NCBI GenBank assembly: GCA_045617845.1
Contig: JAZLJL010000066.1
Span: 1-64,000, forward strand
Length of the DNA: 64,000 bases
Source: UBA1181 sp045617845
GTDB taxonomy: Bacteria > Bacteroidota > Bacteroidia > Bacteroidales > Paludibacteraceae
Direction: 5' to 3'
Below are positions 8,862-16,743 of this stretch, piece after piece. The translations under genes and the position numbers were made by a program. Below the pieces are notes generated by a model that had not been told where the DNA came from, made no database searches, and saw only the letters and a list, made by a program, of their open reading frames with translations. How positions within the stretch are numbered: the first letter of the stretch is position 1; every line of letters starts with the position of its first letter.

Positions 8862-9779
8862 ATGAAAGTTTTAGTCGCAACAGAAAAACCATTCGCTAAA
8901 GTCGCTATCGACGGAATCAAGAAAGAATTGGACGCTGCCGGATTCGACATGGTCCTTTTAGAGAAATATACAGAAAAGAAACAATTATTGGATGCGGCAG
9001 CAGACGCTGAGGCTATCATCATCCGTAGCGATGTGATCGACGCCGAGGTGTTCGACGCAGCCAAGAAGCTCAAAATCGTCGTTCGTGCAGGTGCAGGTTA
9101 CGACAACGTGGACTTAGCCGCAGCAACAGCCCACAACGTATGCGTCATGAACACTCCAGGACAAAACGCCAACGCAGTTGCCGAATTAGTATTCGGTCTG
9201 TTGGTATTCGCCGTACGTAACTTCTACAACGGAAAGTCCGGATCAGAATTGATGGGCAAGAAACTCGGTTTGTTGGCATTCGGAAACGTTGGCCGCAACG
9301 TGGCACGCATCGCAAAGGGCTTCGGAATGGACGTTTACGCATATGACGCATTCTGCCCAGCTTCCGCAATCGAAGCAGCCGGCGTGAAACCGGTAGCAAA
9401 CCAAAACGAATTGTTCAAGACTTGCGACATCGTCTCTTTACACATTCCTGCGACTCCAGAGACCAAGAACAGCATCAACTACGACATGGTAGGACAAATG
9501 AAGAAAGACGCTATCTTGATCAATACAGCTCGTAAGGAAGTTATCGACGAGGCTGGTTTAATCAAATTGATGGGTGAACGTACAGACTTGAAATACATCA
9601 CCGATATCATGCCAGCGGCTAACGACGAGTTCGCTAAATTCGAGGGCCGTTACTTCTCTACCCCTAAGAAGATGGGCGCTCAAACCACAGAGGCTAACAC
9701 CAACGCAGGAATCGCAGCAGCTAAGCAAATCGTAGACTTCATCAAGAACGGAAACGAGAAGTTCAGAGTCAACAAATAA
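8862..9779 (+). CDS. serA: D-3-phosphoglycerate dehydrogenase, short form
   Basis: 305 residues, catalysing the first step of serine synthesis (3-phosphoglycerate to 3-phosphohydroxypyruvate, NAD). Rossmann dinucleotide motif near 140-146 (FGNVGRN), active-site Arg224 in NTARKEVIDE. There is no ACT or intervening domain, so it is the short type III form without serine feedback control. The position of the usual catalytic His (TPH) reads TPKKMGAQTTEA near 268-279, so Lys replaces His. This is the type IIIK variant known from Bacteroidota and Entamoeba, so it is not a sign of inactivation. It lies 72 bp after serC and ends at a strong terminator. Confidence 0.93.
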   Translation: MKVLVATEKPFAKVAIDGIKKELDAAGFDMVLLEKYTEKKQLLDAAADAEAIIIRSDVIDAEVFDAAKKLKIVVRAGAGYDNVDLAAATAHNVCVMNTPGQNANAVAELVFGLLVFAVRNFYNGKSGSELMGKKLGLLAFGNVGRNVARIAKGFGMDVYAYDAFCPASAIEAAGVKPVANQNELFKTCDIVSLHIPATPETKNSINYDMVGQMKKDAILINTARKEVIDEAGLIKLMGERTDLKYITDIMPAANDEFAKFEGRYFSTPKKMGAQTTEANTNAGIAAAKQIVDFIKNGNEKFRVNK

Positions 9780-9797
9780 TCTAAATAAACATTTTTT

Positions 9798-9833
9798 AAA
9801 GTGCGACGCACCAATGTACGTCGCACTTTTTTT
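9798..9833 (+). terminator. Terminator of serC-serA
   Basis: A perfect 11-bp stem AAAGTGCGACG (9798-9808) with CGTCGCACTTT (9819-9829), running into T7. Confidence 0.93.
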
Positions 9834-9857
9834 ATGAAGGAATCCGTAAGCATCCAA

Positions 9858-9886
9858 TTTGAAACCCGACTTGCCCCTTATCTTTA
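9858..9886 (+). promoter_or_regulatory. Possible promoter of the small secreted protein gene
   Basis: TTTG at 9858-9861 and TATCTTTA (one mismatch to TAnnTTTG) at 9879-9886, with a 17-bp spacer, slightly short for the consensus. It lies 35 bp before the ATG at 9921. Confidence 0.4.
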
Positions 9887-9920
9887 TCGCGAACATAAAA
9901 TTTATAATTGTAGATTATCT

Positions 9921-10460
9921 ATGCTACGCTTTACTCTCATCCTTGTCTTTCTCGCATCTCTCTTTTCCGCAGAAGCGAAAAAGAGAACTACTGTTCACGA
10001 AAACGTAGATTATTGCGTAGACAAAATAACAGAAGCTCTCGGCCCAAAATATGATTCGTTGTTGATATATACACTTACAGGAACTCATTACCTAATTATA
10101 ACAAACGAATATGAGCGTGTAAACGACACACTAGAAGCTCTAAAAGTCTACGATGCGATAAAAACAACCGATGAAATCGTGGTCACACAAGAGGTCGACC
10201 CTGACTATTATTCACTAAAAAAAGATTCCACATACACATCAATTTACTTTAATAAAGATGTGTTCTCCCGCTTAAACGAGGTTGAAATTTTTAGGCATCC
10301 CAATAATGGACATTTTTGGGACATTATTGCTTTTGTAGAAAAAGGGAAACTAAAATTCAAGACTTGGGTACCTTACAATCAGAGTCATGGAGAGTCTCCC
10401 CTATTGGGAGATTTCTGCCGATATGCCTGCATACTTCTTTTACTGATTGAAGACATCTGA
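9921..10460 (+). CDS. Small secreted protein of unknown function
   Basis: 179 residues. The ATG at 9921 is preferred because it opens a clear signal peptide (MLRFTLILVFLASLFSAEA). The longer open frame from 9801 would run through the serA terminator and is unlikely. The mature part has no cysteine cluster, transmembrane segment or domain that I recognise. It contains short hydrophobic strands (SLLIYTLTGTHYLIITN) and an acidic, Thr-rich middle. It uses more AT-rich codons than serA, and it lies next to the gene-free repeat region, so it may be an accessory gene. An export function is inferred; nothing else can be said. Confidence 0.6.
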   Translation: MLRFTLILVFLASLFSAEAKKRTTVHENVDYCVDKITEALGPKYDSLLIYTLTGTHYLIITNEYERVNDTLEALKVYDAIKTTDEIVVTQEVDPDYYSLKKDSTYTSIYFNKDVFSRLNEVEIFRHPNNGHFWDIIAFVEKGKLKFKTWVPYNQSHGESPLLGDFCRYACILLLLIEDI

Positions 10461-10493
10461 AATACATAAGGAATGACAGTAGACACGCACCAT

Positions 10494-10524
10494 CTCTTAG
10501 TAAAAACAGCAGACCCTAAGAGAT
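10494..10524 (+). terminator. Weak hairpin behind the small secreted gene
   Basis: CTCTTAG near 10494-10500 pairs with CTAAGAG near 10516-10522, about 35 bp behind the stop. Only a poor T-rich stretch follows (attttatctt), so termination is uncertain. Confidence 0.35.
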
Positions 10525-10661
10525 TTTATCTTGAATGTTTATCGGATTGTATTTCTCTGACAATGTTTCATAAGCCATTTCAACCCCTTTTTATGTAGCA
10601 TCATCCCCCCCCAAAAAAAAACAACATAAGGATCGTTTTTGAAGGTCAACCTGTTAATTAT

Positions 10662-10917
10662 ATGTTCGGATTACCGCATGCTTCTTGAAAAGATGTAACT
10701 CATTTTCACCATTCCAACTTTTTCAAAATTATTAGTGTCCGCTAAACGTGAAAACAAATCTATAACACGTTGAAAGATAGTGAGTACGGATATGAAATCT
10801 TGAGACAACCCCTTGCTCGAAACGCGACTATCACGACCTCTTTTAATTTCTCCATGAAGTAATCCAAGTCTTTCTTGAAATGTTATGGAATCCGTGTCCG
10901 TATATGGAACAGTCCAC
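10662..10917 (-). pseudogene. Open leftward fragment, likely gene remnant
   Basis: The minus strand reads open from the edge of the repeat block at about 10917 to a stop near 10664. It gives some 80 residues without a proper start, with segments such as ITFQERLGLLHGEIKRG and SVLTIFQRVIDLFSRLADTN. I do not recognise the family. The lack of a start, the abrupt join to the palindromic repeat and the AT-rich surroundings suggest the C-terminal remnant of a gene disrupted by the repeat, possibly a mobile-element gene. The left inverted repeat described below lies inside this frame. It could also be a chance open frame. Confidence 0.3.
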
Positions 10918-11219
10918 GCCCTGAAAGGGCAGTCTTTCCACAGCCTAGGTCAACAACCCTAGGTGAAAATACGATGGTGGTAATTCCGCCCTGAAGGGGC
11001 AAAAGCGCTTTGCCGTATGGTTGTTTTGCCCTTTCAGGGCGTATGATGGCGGCCATTCATTTCCCTTGGGCGTTGCCCAAGGCTAAGAACTGTTGGGCTT
11101 TCAGCCCGTGGCGCATTTATAAAATCGACAATGAATTCTTTTCAAAAAGCGAATCCGCAACATTGTGTTTACTGGTATTCTGGAATGTATAGTTGCCGAT
11201 ATTAATGTTTAGCAGACAC
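10735..11219. mobile_element. Possible non-autonomous element bounded by inverted repeats
   Basis: GTGTCCGCTAAAC (10735-10747) and GTTTAGCAGACAC (11207-11219) are inverted copies of each other with one mismatch, 485 bp apart end to end. The similarity continues weakly for a few bases (tta outside the left copy, caa outside the right). The interior carries no intact transposase but contains the palindromic repeat block at 10918-11107. The layout fits a deletion derivative of an insertion sequence or a MITE. I cannot identify a target-site duplication with confidence. Confidence 0.4.
10918..11115. repeat. Palindrome-rich interspersed repeat block
   Basis: A GC-rich block unlike its AT-rich surroundings, built of palindromes. 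These are GCCCTGAAAGGGC (10918-10930), CCTAGG twice (near 10944 and 10957), GCCCTGAAGGGGC (10988-11000), GCCCTTTCAGGGC (11028-11040), CCTTGGGCGTTGCCCAAGG (11064-11082) and GGGCTTTCAGCCC (11095-11107). I recall similar CCCTGAAAGGGC/CCTTGGGC...GCCCAAGG units as dispersed REP-like repeats in Bacteroidota and a few other phyla, often misannotated as short proteins. No transposase for them is in the window. The 60-codon open frame at 11010-11192 is part of the repeat, not a gene. Confidence 0.65.
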
Positions 11220-11309
11220 CAATGATTCCCAAATAGAATTTTGAAGAAAATCCACCAAGCAAGGGGGGGATAGGATAAATCGATGAATTACAATAGGTTA
11301 CAAAAAGAG

Positions 11310-11347
11310 AAAACCACCGGACGAACTTAACCACCGGTGGTTTTAGG
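11310..11347 (+). terminator. Isolated hairpin with T tract
   Basis: An 11-bp stem AAAACCACCGG (11310-11320) with CCGGTGGTTTT (11334-11344), with a nested CCACCGGTGG palindrome. It can work in either direction. No annotated gene ends at it. Confidence 0.55.
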
Positions 11348-12155
11348 CATAGCTAAAAATCACAATCAACCATGCCGATGCTCAAAAGACAATCAATGTC
11401 GTGAGCTAGTTTACAAATAAAAGGTGTTTTTATTATATTTTCAATATCATTCCAAATGAATTAAAAAGTCTATAAAAAAGGAATCGGACAATTACCATTT
11501 TGGGGCAAGCAAAGGCGAAAATTAATTCAGCCTTGACTATATTATATTGTTTTCATTCCAACATCCCACATCCATTAGTTGCCAATGAAACATTACAAAT
11601 ACTAGATATAGGAGACGCTAACATTGCAAATGTACTTTTTTATAAATAAATCACGAATCATTTTAGCAAAAAAAATGCACAAAAAATTCATAATGGGCAA
11701 CATTTTAGCAAATATCAACGAAATATGGAAAAGTAATCCCAAAAAGCACAAACAAACGCATAAAAATCCTCCCAAGGAAATATGTTTTTAACACAAAAAT
11801 AGCCTTAAAATCATACAAATCCTCAAAAAAAATCAAATTACGCATTTGAATAACGATGATAAAAAGTCGTGTTTTTTAGAAGAAAATCAAATCATGAAAT
11901 AGCAAATTATAATTTTTAAAAATCCATATTTCAAAACATACAAATCGCAATAAACATCTATCTATAACATCATGATCTTCAACGTTTAAACACAACAGTT
12001 CCATACTTTTCCAACGCTAGTTAAGGAACTCCATCCCTAACCGTTCACTCTATAAAGATATAATAAATTTTAATAAAAATCAAATTACAAAAGCAGAAAA
12101 ATCATATGAAAAAGTAAAAAATCAATACAAAAAAATATAAATCAAGAATGTTATG
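11348..12155. other. AT-rich stretch without a gene
   Basis: About 800 bp of very AT-rich sequence with no credible open frame. The only signal is a minus-strand -7 box TACATTTG (11627-11634), without a clear -33 box. A leftward transcript from it would meet the hairpin at 11310-11344. A 19-codon leftward frame starting MFHWQLMD (from about 11571) lies behind it, but nothing supports its translation. Confidence 0.4.
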
Positions 12156-12192
12156 AAAAAAAAGCCATCGGAGACAGGTTTTCTCCGATGGC
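12156..12192 (-). terminator. Terminator of the dcw operon
   Basis: A perfect 11-bp stem, 12164-12174 with 12182-12192 (GCCATCGGAGA / TCTCCGATGGC), followed leftwards by eight T on the minus strand (12156-12163). It lies about 50 bp behind the last gene of the operon. Confidence 0.93.
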
Positions 12193-12197
12193 AATTG

Positions 12198-12227
12198 GTA
12201 TGGTTGGGAATCGCAAGACAACCATAC
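12198..12227 (-). terminator. Second hairpin before the dcw terminator
   Basis: A perfect nine-base-pair stem GTATGGTTG (12198-12206) with CAACCATAC (12219-12227), between the yqeY stop and the main terminator. It has no T tract of its own, so it may protect the 3' end or help termination. Confidence 0.55.
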
Positions 12228-12245
12228 GTTCACTATTTGGAAGGT

Positions 12246-12695
12246 TTAAGCCAAAAGTGATTTTACTTTTTCAGAAATAAGTCTTCCTTCTGTTTTACCG
12301 GCAAGCTTTTTAGAGGCTACGCCCATAACCTTGCCCATATCCTTAGCGGAGGTAGCCCCCACCTCGGCGATTATCTCCTTCACAGCGGCAGTTAGTTCGT
12401 CATCGCTCATTTGTTTAGGCAAATAAGTTTCGATTACAGCAGCCTCAGCCAATTCGCCCTCCGCGAGTTCAGGACGGTTTTGCTCTGTAAAGATCGCAGC
12501 GGAATCCTTTCTTTGTTTCACCATTTTTTGGAGGATTTTCACAGCGGTTTCGTCAGACAACTCGCCATCCGCGCTTTTAGCGGTTTTTGCCTCAAGGAAC
12601 TCCTTCTTGATACCGCGGAGAGCCTCCAATTTCACTTTATCGCGAGCGAGCATCGCTTTTTTGATGTCCTCGCTAATTTGATCAAATAATGCCAT
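12246..12695 (-). CDS. GatB/YqeY domain protein
   Basis: 149 residues, the full-length YqeY family, which resembles the C-terminal tRNA-binding tail domain of GatB. It has a helical N-terminal part (KKAMLARDKVKLEALRGIKK) and a conserved KMVKQRKDSA segment. The C-terminal end (DMGKVMGVASKKLAGKTEG) is the family's usual KxMG...GRADG-like close. Function in Bacteroidota is not established; a role in tRNA-dependent amidation or as a paralogue of GatB's tail is speculative. It starts 10 bp after the second ftsZ and is the last gene of the dcw operon, a position often seen in Bacteroidota. Confidence 0.9.
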   Translation of the reverse strand: MALFDQISEDIKKAMLARDKVKLEALRGIKKEFLEAKTAKSADGELSDETAVKILQKMVKQRKDSAAIFTEQNRPELAEGELAEAAVIETYLPKQMSDDELTAAVKEIIAEVGATSAKDMGKVMGVASKKLAGKTEGRLISEKVKSLLA

Positions 12696-12705
12696 AATAT
12701 TTTTA

Positions 12706-13827
12706 TTAATAATATCCTTTGTACATATAAGCAGGAGTGTTCGCCTCCTCCTCAGTCATATCATAATCATCCAAAGAGAAAACACGTTCATGGTTAGCCT
12801 CAGGCTCCTCCTCTGAAACGAAGACACGTTTCCTTTGCAATTCAGGTTTCAAGCCCGTCGCGAGAATAGTCACACATAAATCATCTTCCAAGGAGTCGTT
12901 CGTCATCAAGCCATAGATGATTTTAGTCGATTTATCCACTCCTTTCTTCATCCTCAAGAAAGAGAAGATGCTATTCAGTTCATCCGTCATCAATTTCTTT
13001 TTGGAAGAATACATGACATTGAGCAACATCGCCTTCGCCCCGGAGAGTTCGGATTGTAGCAAGAGCGGAGAATCCAAAGCGTTCACCACTGCCTCGACCG
13101 CACGATTGTCACCAGAGGCACGCCCCAAACCCATGACCACGTCACCGCTATCCTTCAAGACCGTACGGACATCCTCCATATCGACATCAATTGTTCCGCA
13201 ATAGTTGACGATATCGGCGATAGCCTTTGCCGCATCGGCCATGATATCATTGGCGCGGTCGAAAGCGTCGTCAATAGGCATGCCCTGATAAAGGTCGAAG
13301 ATGCGTTGCGTGTCGACGACCAAAATAGCGTCAACATTCTTACGCATGTTCTCCACCCCCTGGAGGGCGATAGAGCGTTTCTCTTCCCCGTCGAAATCAG
13401 GGGGGAGACAAACAAAGGCAACCGTCAAGATGCCATTGGTCTTAGCCAATCCAGCGACGAAAGGGGCGGCACCAGTACCAGTACCTTTGCCCATACCAGC
13501 GGTGATGAAAGCCATTTGGGTGCCATCATCAAAGAGGTCACGCAGCTGCGAAGCGGAAGCCTCCGCCTCCTTTTTCCCAACTTCAGGATTACCGCCGGCC
13601 CCCAAACCGTCACCAAGTTGGATTTTAATAGGGATAGTGGAACGGAAGAGAGCCTTCCGATCAGTATTGCAAATCGCGTACGAGACTCCGTCGACCTCCT
13701 GATTATAGACATGCTGCACCACATTACCGCCACAACCGCCCACGCCGACCATCTTCACAATCGGCTGCAAGTCCATTATGACAGGCTGGATGAAAACATC
13801 ATCATCAAAAGAAATCATCGGATCCAT
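12706..13827 (-). CDS. Second FtsZ, divergent paralogue
   Basis: A 373-residue tubulin-like GTPase in tandem with the main ftsZ, 10 bp downstream of it. It aligns without gaps to the main FtsZ over residues 20-330. The GTP-binding loop VGVGGCGGN (27-35) and ITAGMG are kept. The tubulin signature is GKGTGTG (113-119) where FtsZ has GGGTGTG, so residue 114 is Lys. The T7 catalytic loop reads DVDMED (214-219): the two catalytic acids (216, 219) are present but the leading Asn is Asp214. The tail is short (about 45 residues, acidic) and ends NTPAYMYKGYY. The long Gln-rich linker and the FLYNNVD end of the main FtsZ are missing. It probably binds GTP and co-polymerises with or regulates the main FtsZ; reduced GTP hydrolysis is an inference from the changes. 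The gene is intact, not a pseudogene. Confidence 0.88.
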   Translation of the reverse strand: MDPMISFDDDVFIQPVIMDLQPIVKMVGVGGCGGNVVQHVYNQEVDGVSYAICNTDRKALFRSTIPIKIQLGDGLGAGGNPEVGKKEAEASASQLRDLFDDGTQMAFITAGMGKGTGTGAAPFVAGLAKTNGILTVAFVCLPPDFDGEEKRSIALQGVENMRKNVDAILVVDTQRIFDLYQGMPIDDAFDRANDIMADAAKAIADIVNYCGTIDVDMEDVRTVLKDSGDVVMGLGRASGDNRAVEAVVNALDSPLLLQSELSGAKAMLLNVMYSSKKKLMTDELNSIFSFLRMKKGVDKSTKIIYGLMTNDSLEDDLCVTILATGLKPELQRKRVFVSEEEPEANHERVFSLDDYDMTEEEANTPAYMYKGYY

Positions 13828-13837
13828 TAGCTGAAAA

Positions 13838-15340
13838 TCAATCTACGTTGTTATACAAGAAACCATTACGTTTGTTAGAGACGCCGTCATTCTCCTCATC
13901 CATATCCATAACAGAAATATGGGTAGGTTTCAGTTGCGTGTCATATTGCATGCTATTCCTTTGGTAAGAAGGCATGCTCATATCGCTCTCGTCCATATCC
14001 AAGGAGACGCGAGGCATCTGTTGACCGCCTTGTTGTTGGATATTAAAACGTCCGTACCCGTTATCCGCAGGTTTCATCTCCTGGGCACCGCCATTTTGGT
14101 AATAGAAGCCATAAGGGTCCTGTTGCTGTGCCTGCGGACGTTGAGACATCGCATCGTTTCTCTGAGGTTGTGGTTGAGGACGAGAAGTTGTGAAGGTAAT
14201 ATCCTGTTGTTGGTTCATATACGGTTGGTTGTTCATGCCACCCATTCCATTCATTCTATTGCCATTACCCAACATGTCACCATTCAAAGAGACATGTTGC
14301 GAAGGGTTCGCGGAAGTGCGGGAAGGCTGCTGCTGTTGTTGGGAAGCGGCGCGTTGCTTAGAGAAATCGAAGCCCGTAGCCACGATGGTGACACCCAAGT
14401 TGTCGCCCAACGTATCATCCTGCATAACACCCCAAATAATCTTCGTGCTACCATCGATCTGCTTGCTCAAGTAATCACGGATGATAGTCACCTCGTTAGT
14501 CGTGATTCTGCACTCCTTGCTATGAGTGATGTTCAAGAGAATATTCTTCGCGCCCGCCAAATTCGTGCTGACGAGCAACGGAGAATCCAAAGCCTGTTGG
14601 ATAGCGGAGATGGCGCGGTCCTGTCCGTTAGCCTTAGCGGCCCCCATGATAGCGTCACCACTATCAGTCATGACAGTCCTCACATCCGCCATATCTATGT
14701 TCATACGTCCGGAGAGCGTGATGATTTCGGCGATACCCTTAGCGGCGGTCGCCAAGATTTCGTCGCCCTTAGAATAAGCATCTTCCAAGAACATATCACC
14801 ATACATATCAAGAATTTTTTGTGAATTGATGATTAGGATGGCATCTACATTCTTCTTCATCTCCTCGACGCCAGCTAAAGCCTGGTTAACCTTCTCGTCG
14901 CCCTCGAAGAGCGCCGGGATAGTCACGATAGCGACAGTAAGGATACCCTTGTCCTTCGCAGTCTTAGCGATGAGAGGAGCGGCACCCGTACCGGTACCAC
15001 CACCCATTCCGGCCGTGATGAAGACCATTTCGGTGTGGTCGTCCAAGACAGCGTTAATCTCGTCGATGGATTTTTGAGCCTCCTGAAGTCCGACCTCAGG
15101 CTTACAACCTGCGCCCAAACCTTTTTCACCCAATTGGATTTTCGTAGGGATGGGAGATTTACGCAAATCCTGTTTATCCGTATTGCAGACAACGAAGTCC
15201 ACGTTCTTGACTCCCATGTTGTACATATAGTTGACAGCGTTTCCGCCGCAACCACCTACACCTATCACCTTGATGATAGGTTGGTCTAAATCTTCGACCT
15301 CCTCATTGAGGTCATCTTCAGAAAATTGGTTCTCGATCAT
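13838..15340 (-). CDS. ftsZ: Cell division protein FtsZ
   Basis: A 500-residue tubulin-like GTPase that forms the cytokinetic ring. The GTPase core is about 20-330: GVGGCGGN (27-34), NTDKQDL (53-59), signature GGGTGTG (113-119), T7 loop NIDMAD (214-219) with all three key residues. Residues about 333-470 are a long Gln/Asn/Met-rich linker, far longer than in most FtsZ. The end NGFLYNNVD resembles, as I recall, the C-terminal peptide usual in Bacteroidota FtsZ. It stands 54 bp after ftsA, the widest gap in the later dcw operon, and is followed by a second ftsZ. This copy keeps every catalytic feature and is most likely the essential one. Confidence 0.97.
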   Translation of the reverse strand: MIENQFSEDDLNEEVEDLDQPIIKVIGVGGCGGNAVNYMYNMGVKNVDFVVCNTDKQDLRKSPIPTKIQLGEKGLGAGCKPEVGLQEAQKSIDEINAVLDDHTEMVFITAGMGGGTGTGAAPLIAKTAKDKGILTVAIVTIPALFEGDEKVNQALAGVEEMKKNVDAILIINSQKILDMYGDMFLEDAYSKGDEILATAAKGIAEIITLSGRMNIDMADVRTVMTDSGDAIMGAAKANGQDRAISAIQQALDSPLLVSTNLAGAKNILLNITHSKECRITTNEVTIIRDYLSKQIDGSTKIIWGVMQDDTLGDNLGVTIVATGFDFSKQRAASQQQQQPSRTSANPSQHVSLNGDMLGNGNRMNGMGGMNNQPYMNQQQDITFTTSRPQPQPQRNDAMSQRPQAQQQDPYGFYYQNGGAQEMKPADNGYGRFNIQQQGGQQMPRVSLDMDESDMSMPSYQRNSMQYDTQLKPTHISVMDMDEENDGVSNKRNGFLYNNVD

Positions 15341-15394
15341 ATTATTGATATTTTATTATTCGAAAAAAAGAAGAAACGAAGGCATGAACCATTA

Positions 15395-16732
15395 TCATTC
15401 ATCGAAGAAATCGTCCACCTTACCGAACACCTTTCCCCAAAGGGTAGGCAATATAGAGCCCTCCTTCTTATCCTTCTTAGTTTTTTTAGTTCTGGAATCG
15501 GAGGTTTCACGGACAGTGACAGAGCCCTTATCGGCAGCCATTAGGATACCCATTGCGGAAGCGTAAGTCACATCCGCATATTTTTCAGCCTCCGTATGGT
15601 TAGAAAGCACTCGGATATCTCCAAAACGGGTAGGCAATCCCGTCCCAGCCTCAATCTTCTCAATCAAGTTGCGAAGTTTGGCGCCGCCACCCACAACCAC
15701 GATTGAATCCAAGCAAGCGTGATAGCCGGAAACGGTCATCGCGGCATTGATACGATCAAGGAAATCAGAGACACGCGACTCGATGATGCCGGACAAGTAG
15801 ACAGTATCCACTTCCCTACCCCCACCCAATTCCACGATGACAGGGTTAGTCACCATAGACTGCATCGCATGGCCGAAATCCACCTTCAGCTTCTCCGCTA
15901 CGTTCCAAGGGAACTTCAAGGAAGCGATATCACTCGTGATCAAATCGCTACCGAAATTGAACACATGCAAGAAACGGAGCTTCTTCTCATGATAAATGGA
16001 CAATGAAGTCGTCTGCGCTCCGAAATCGAGTAGCATACAACCAACCTCCTTCTGTTCAGGAGACAAGACAGCGTCTGACAAATGGCGGGAGAGCAGCACG
16101 AAATGAGGAGTAATCTTGACGTTGGACGCGGCATCCGCATTCGTACTTTCGTTGATGCGGTCGAAACATTTGCGGAGATTATCCTCCACCGCACTTTCGC
16201 CATGGACATTCAAGAAACGGGCACGGAGATTATCGCAGACACATCCGACAGGGTCATCCATGACCATGCCGTCCACGACATATTCAAACGGGATGACATC
16301 GACGATCTTGCGGGAAGCGCCGATTTTCATGCGGAGGTTCTCTTCCTCCATGGAACGGACGACCTCCTCAGAAACGGTTTCCGAGCTCAATAAGCGGGAG
16401 AGTTCGTTCACTTCACCACGGATTGATTTACCATGGAGTCCCACATAAACATCAGAGATGTCATACGAGATACGCAAAGACGGATCCTCCGAAGAGGCGT
16501 TCAACAAACCATTCAGTTTGTTCCTAAGCATAATGATCAATTGTTTAATGCGGAAAGCCACATTGTCGATATTAATGACAACACCATTCACGACACCGCC
16601 CTCAGAAGAGACGGAAGTCGCCCAAAGGATATCCAATTTACCCTTCTCGTTCTTGTGGCCAATCACGCCACGGATATTGCGGCTTCCCAAATCCACCGCG
16701 ACAACAACATCAGAATACTTAATCTCGTCCAT
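15395..16732 (-). CDS. ftsA: Cell division protein FtsA
   Basis: A 445-residue actin-like ATPase that tethers FtsZ to the membrane. The N-terminal phosphate-1 motif VAVDLGSRNIRGVIG (12-26) and the second phosphate motif LLDFGAQTTSLSIY are present, as is a C-terminal VVVGGGAKLRNL adenosine motif. An SHS2/1C-like region lies at about 90-180. The C-terminus (WGKVFGKVDDFFDE) is a short amphipathic helix fit for membrane binding. It lies 11 bp behind ftsQ and before ftsZ. Confidence 0.94.
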   Translation of the reverse strand: MDEIKYSDVVVAVDLGSRNIRGVIGHKNEKGKLDILWATSVSSEGGVVNGVVINIDNVAFRIKQLIIMLRNKLNGLLNASSEDPSLRISYDISDVYVGLHGKSIRGEVNELSRLLSSETVSEEVVRSMEEENLRMKIGASRKIVDVIPFEYVVDGMVMDDPVGCVCDNLRARFLNVHGESAVEDNLRKCFDRINESTNADAASNVKITPHFVLLSRHLSDAVLSPEQKEVGCMLLDFGAQTTSLSIYHEKKLRFLHVFNFGSDLITSDIASLKFPWNVAEKLKVDFGHAMQSMVTNPVIVELGGGREVDTVYLSGIIESRVSDFLDRINAAMTVSGYHACLDSIVVVGGGAKLRNLIEKIEAGTGLPTRFGDIRVLSNHTEAEKYADVTYASAMGILMAADKGSVTVRETSDSRTKKTKKDKKEGSILPTLWGKVFGKVDDFFDE

Positions 16733-16743
16733 AATTACATCTC

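Noticed and set aside
9801..9920. Upstream extension of the small secreted protein
   Set aside because: It would start inside the serA terminator and place 40 charged residues before a clear signal peptide.
10918..11115. CRISPR array
   Set aside because: The palindromes differ from each other and are not evenly spaced; no cas gene is present.
11010..11192. 60-codon open frame in the repeat block
   Set aside because: Made of palindromic repeat sequence; such frames are a usual misannotation.
12706..13827. Second ftsZ as a pseudogene
   Set aside because: The frame is intact, the core aligns without gaps to the first FtsZ, and operon spacing is kept.
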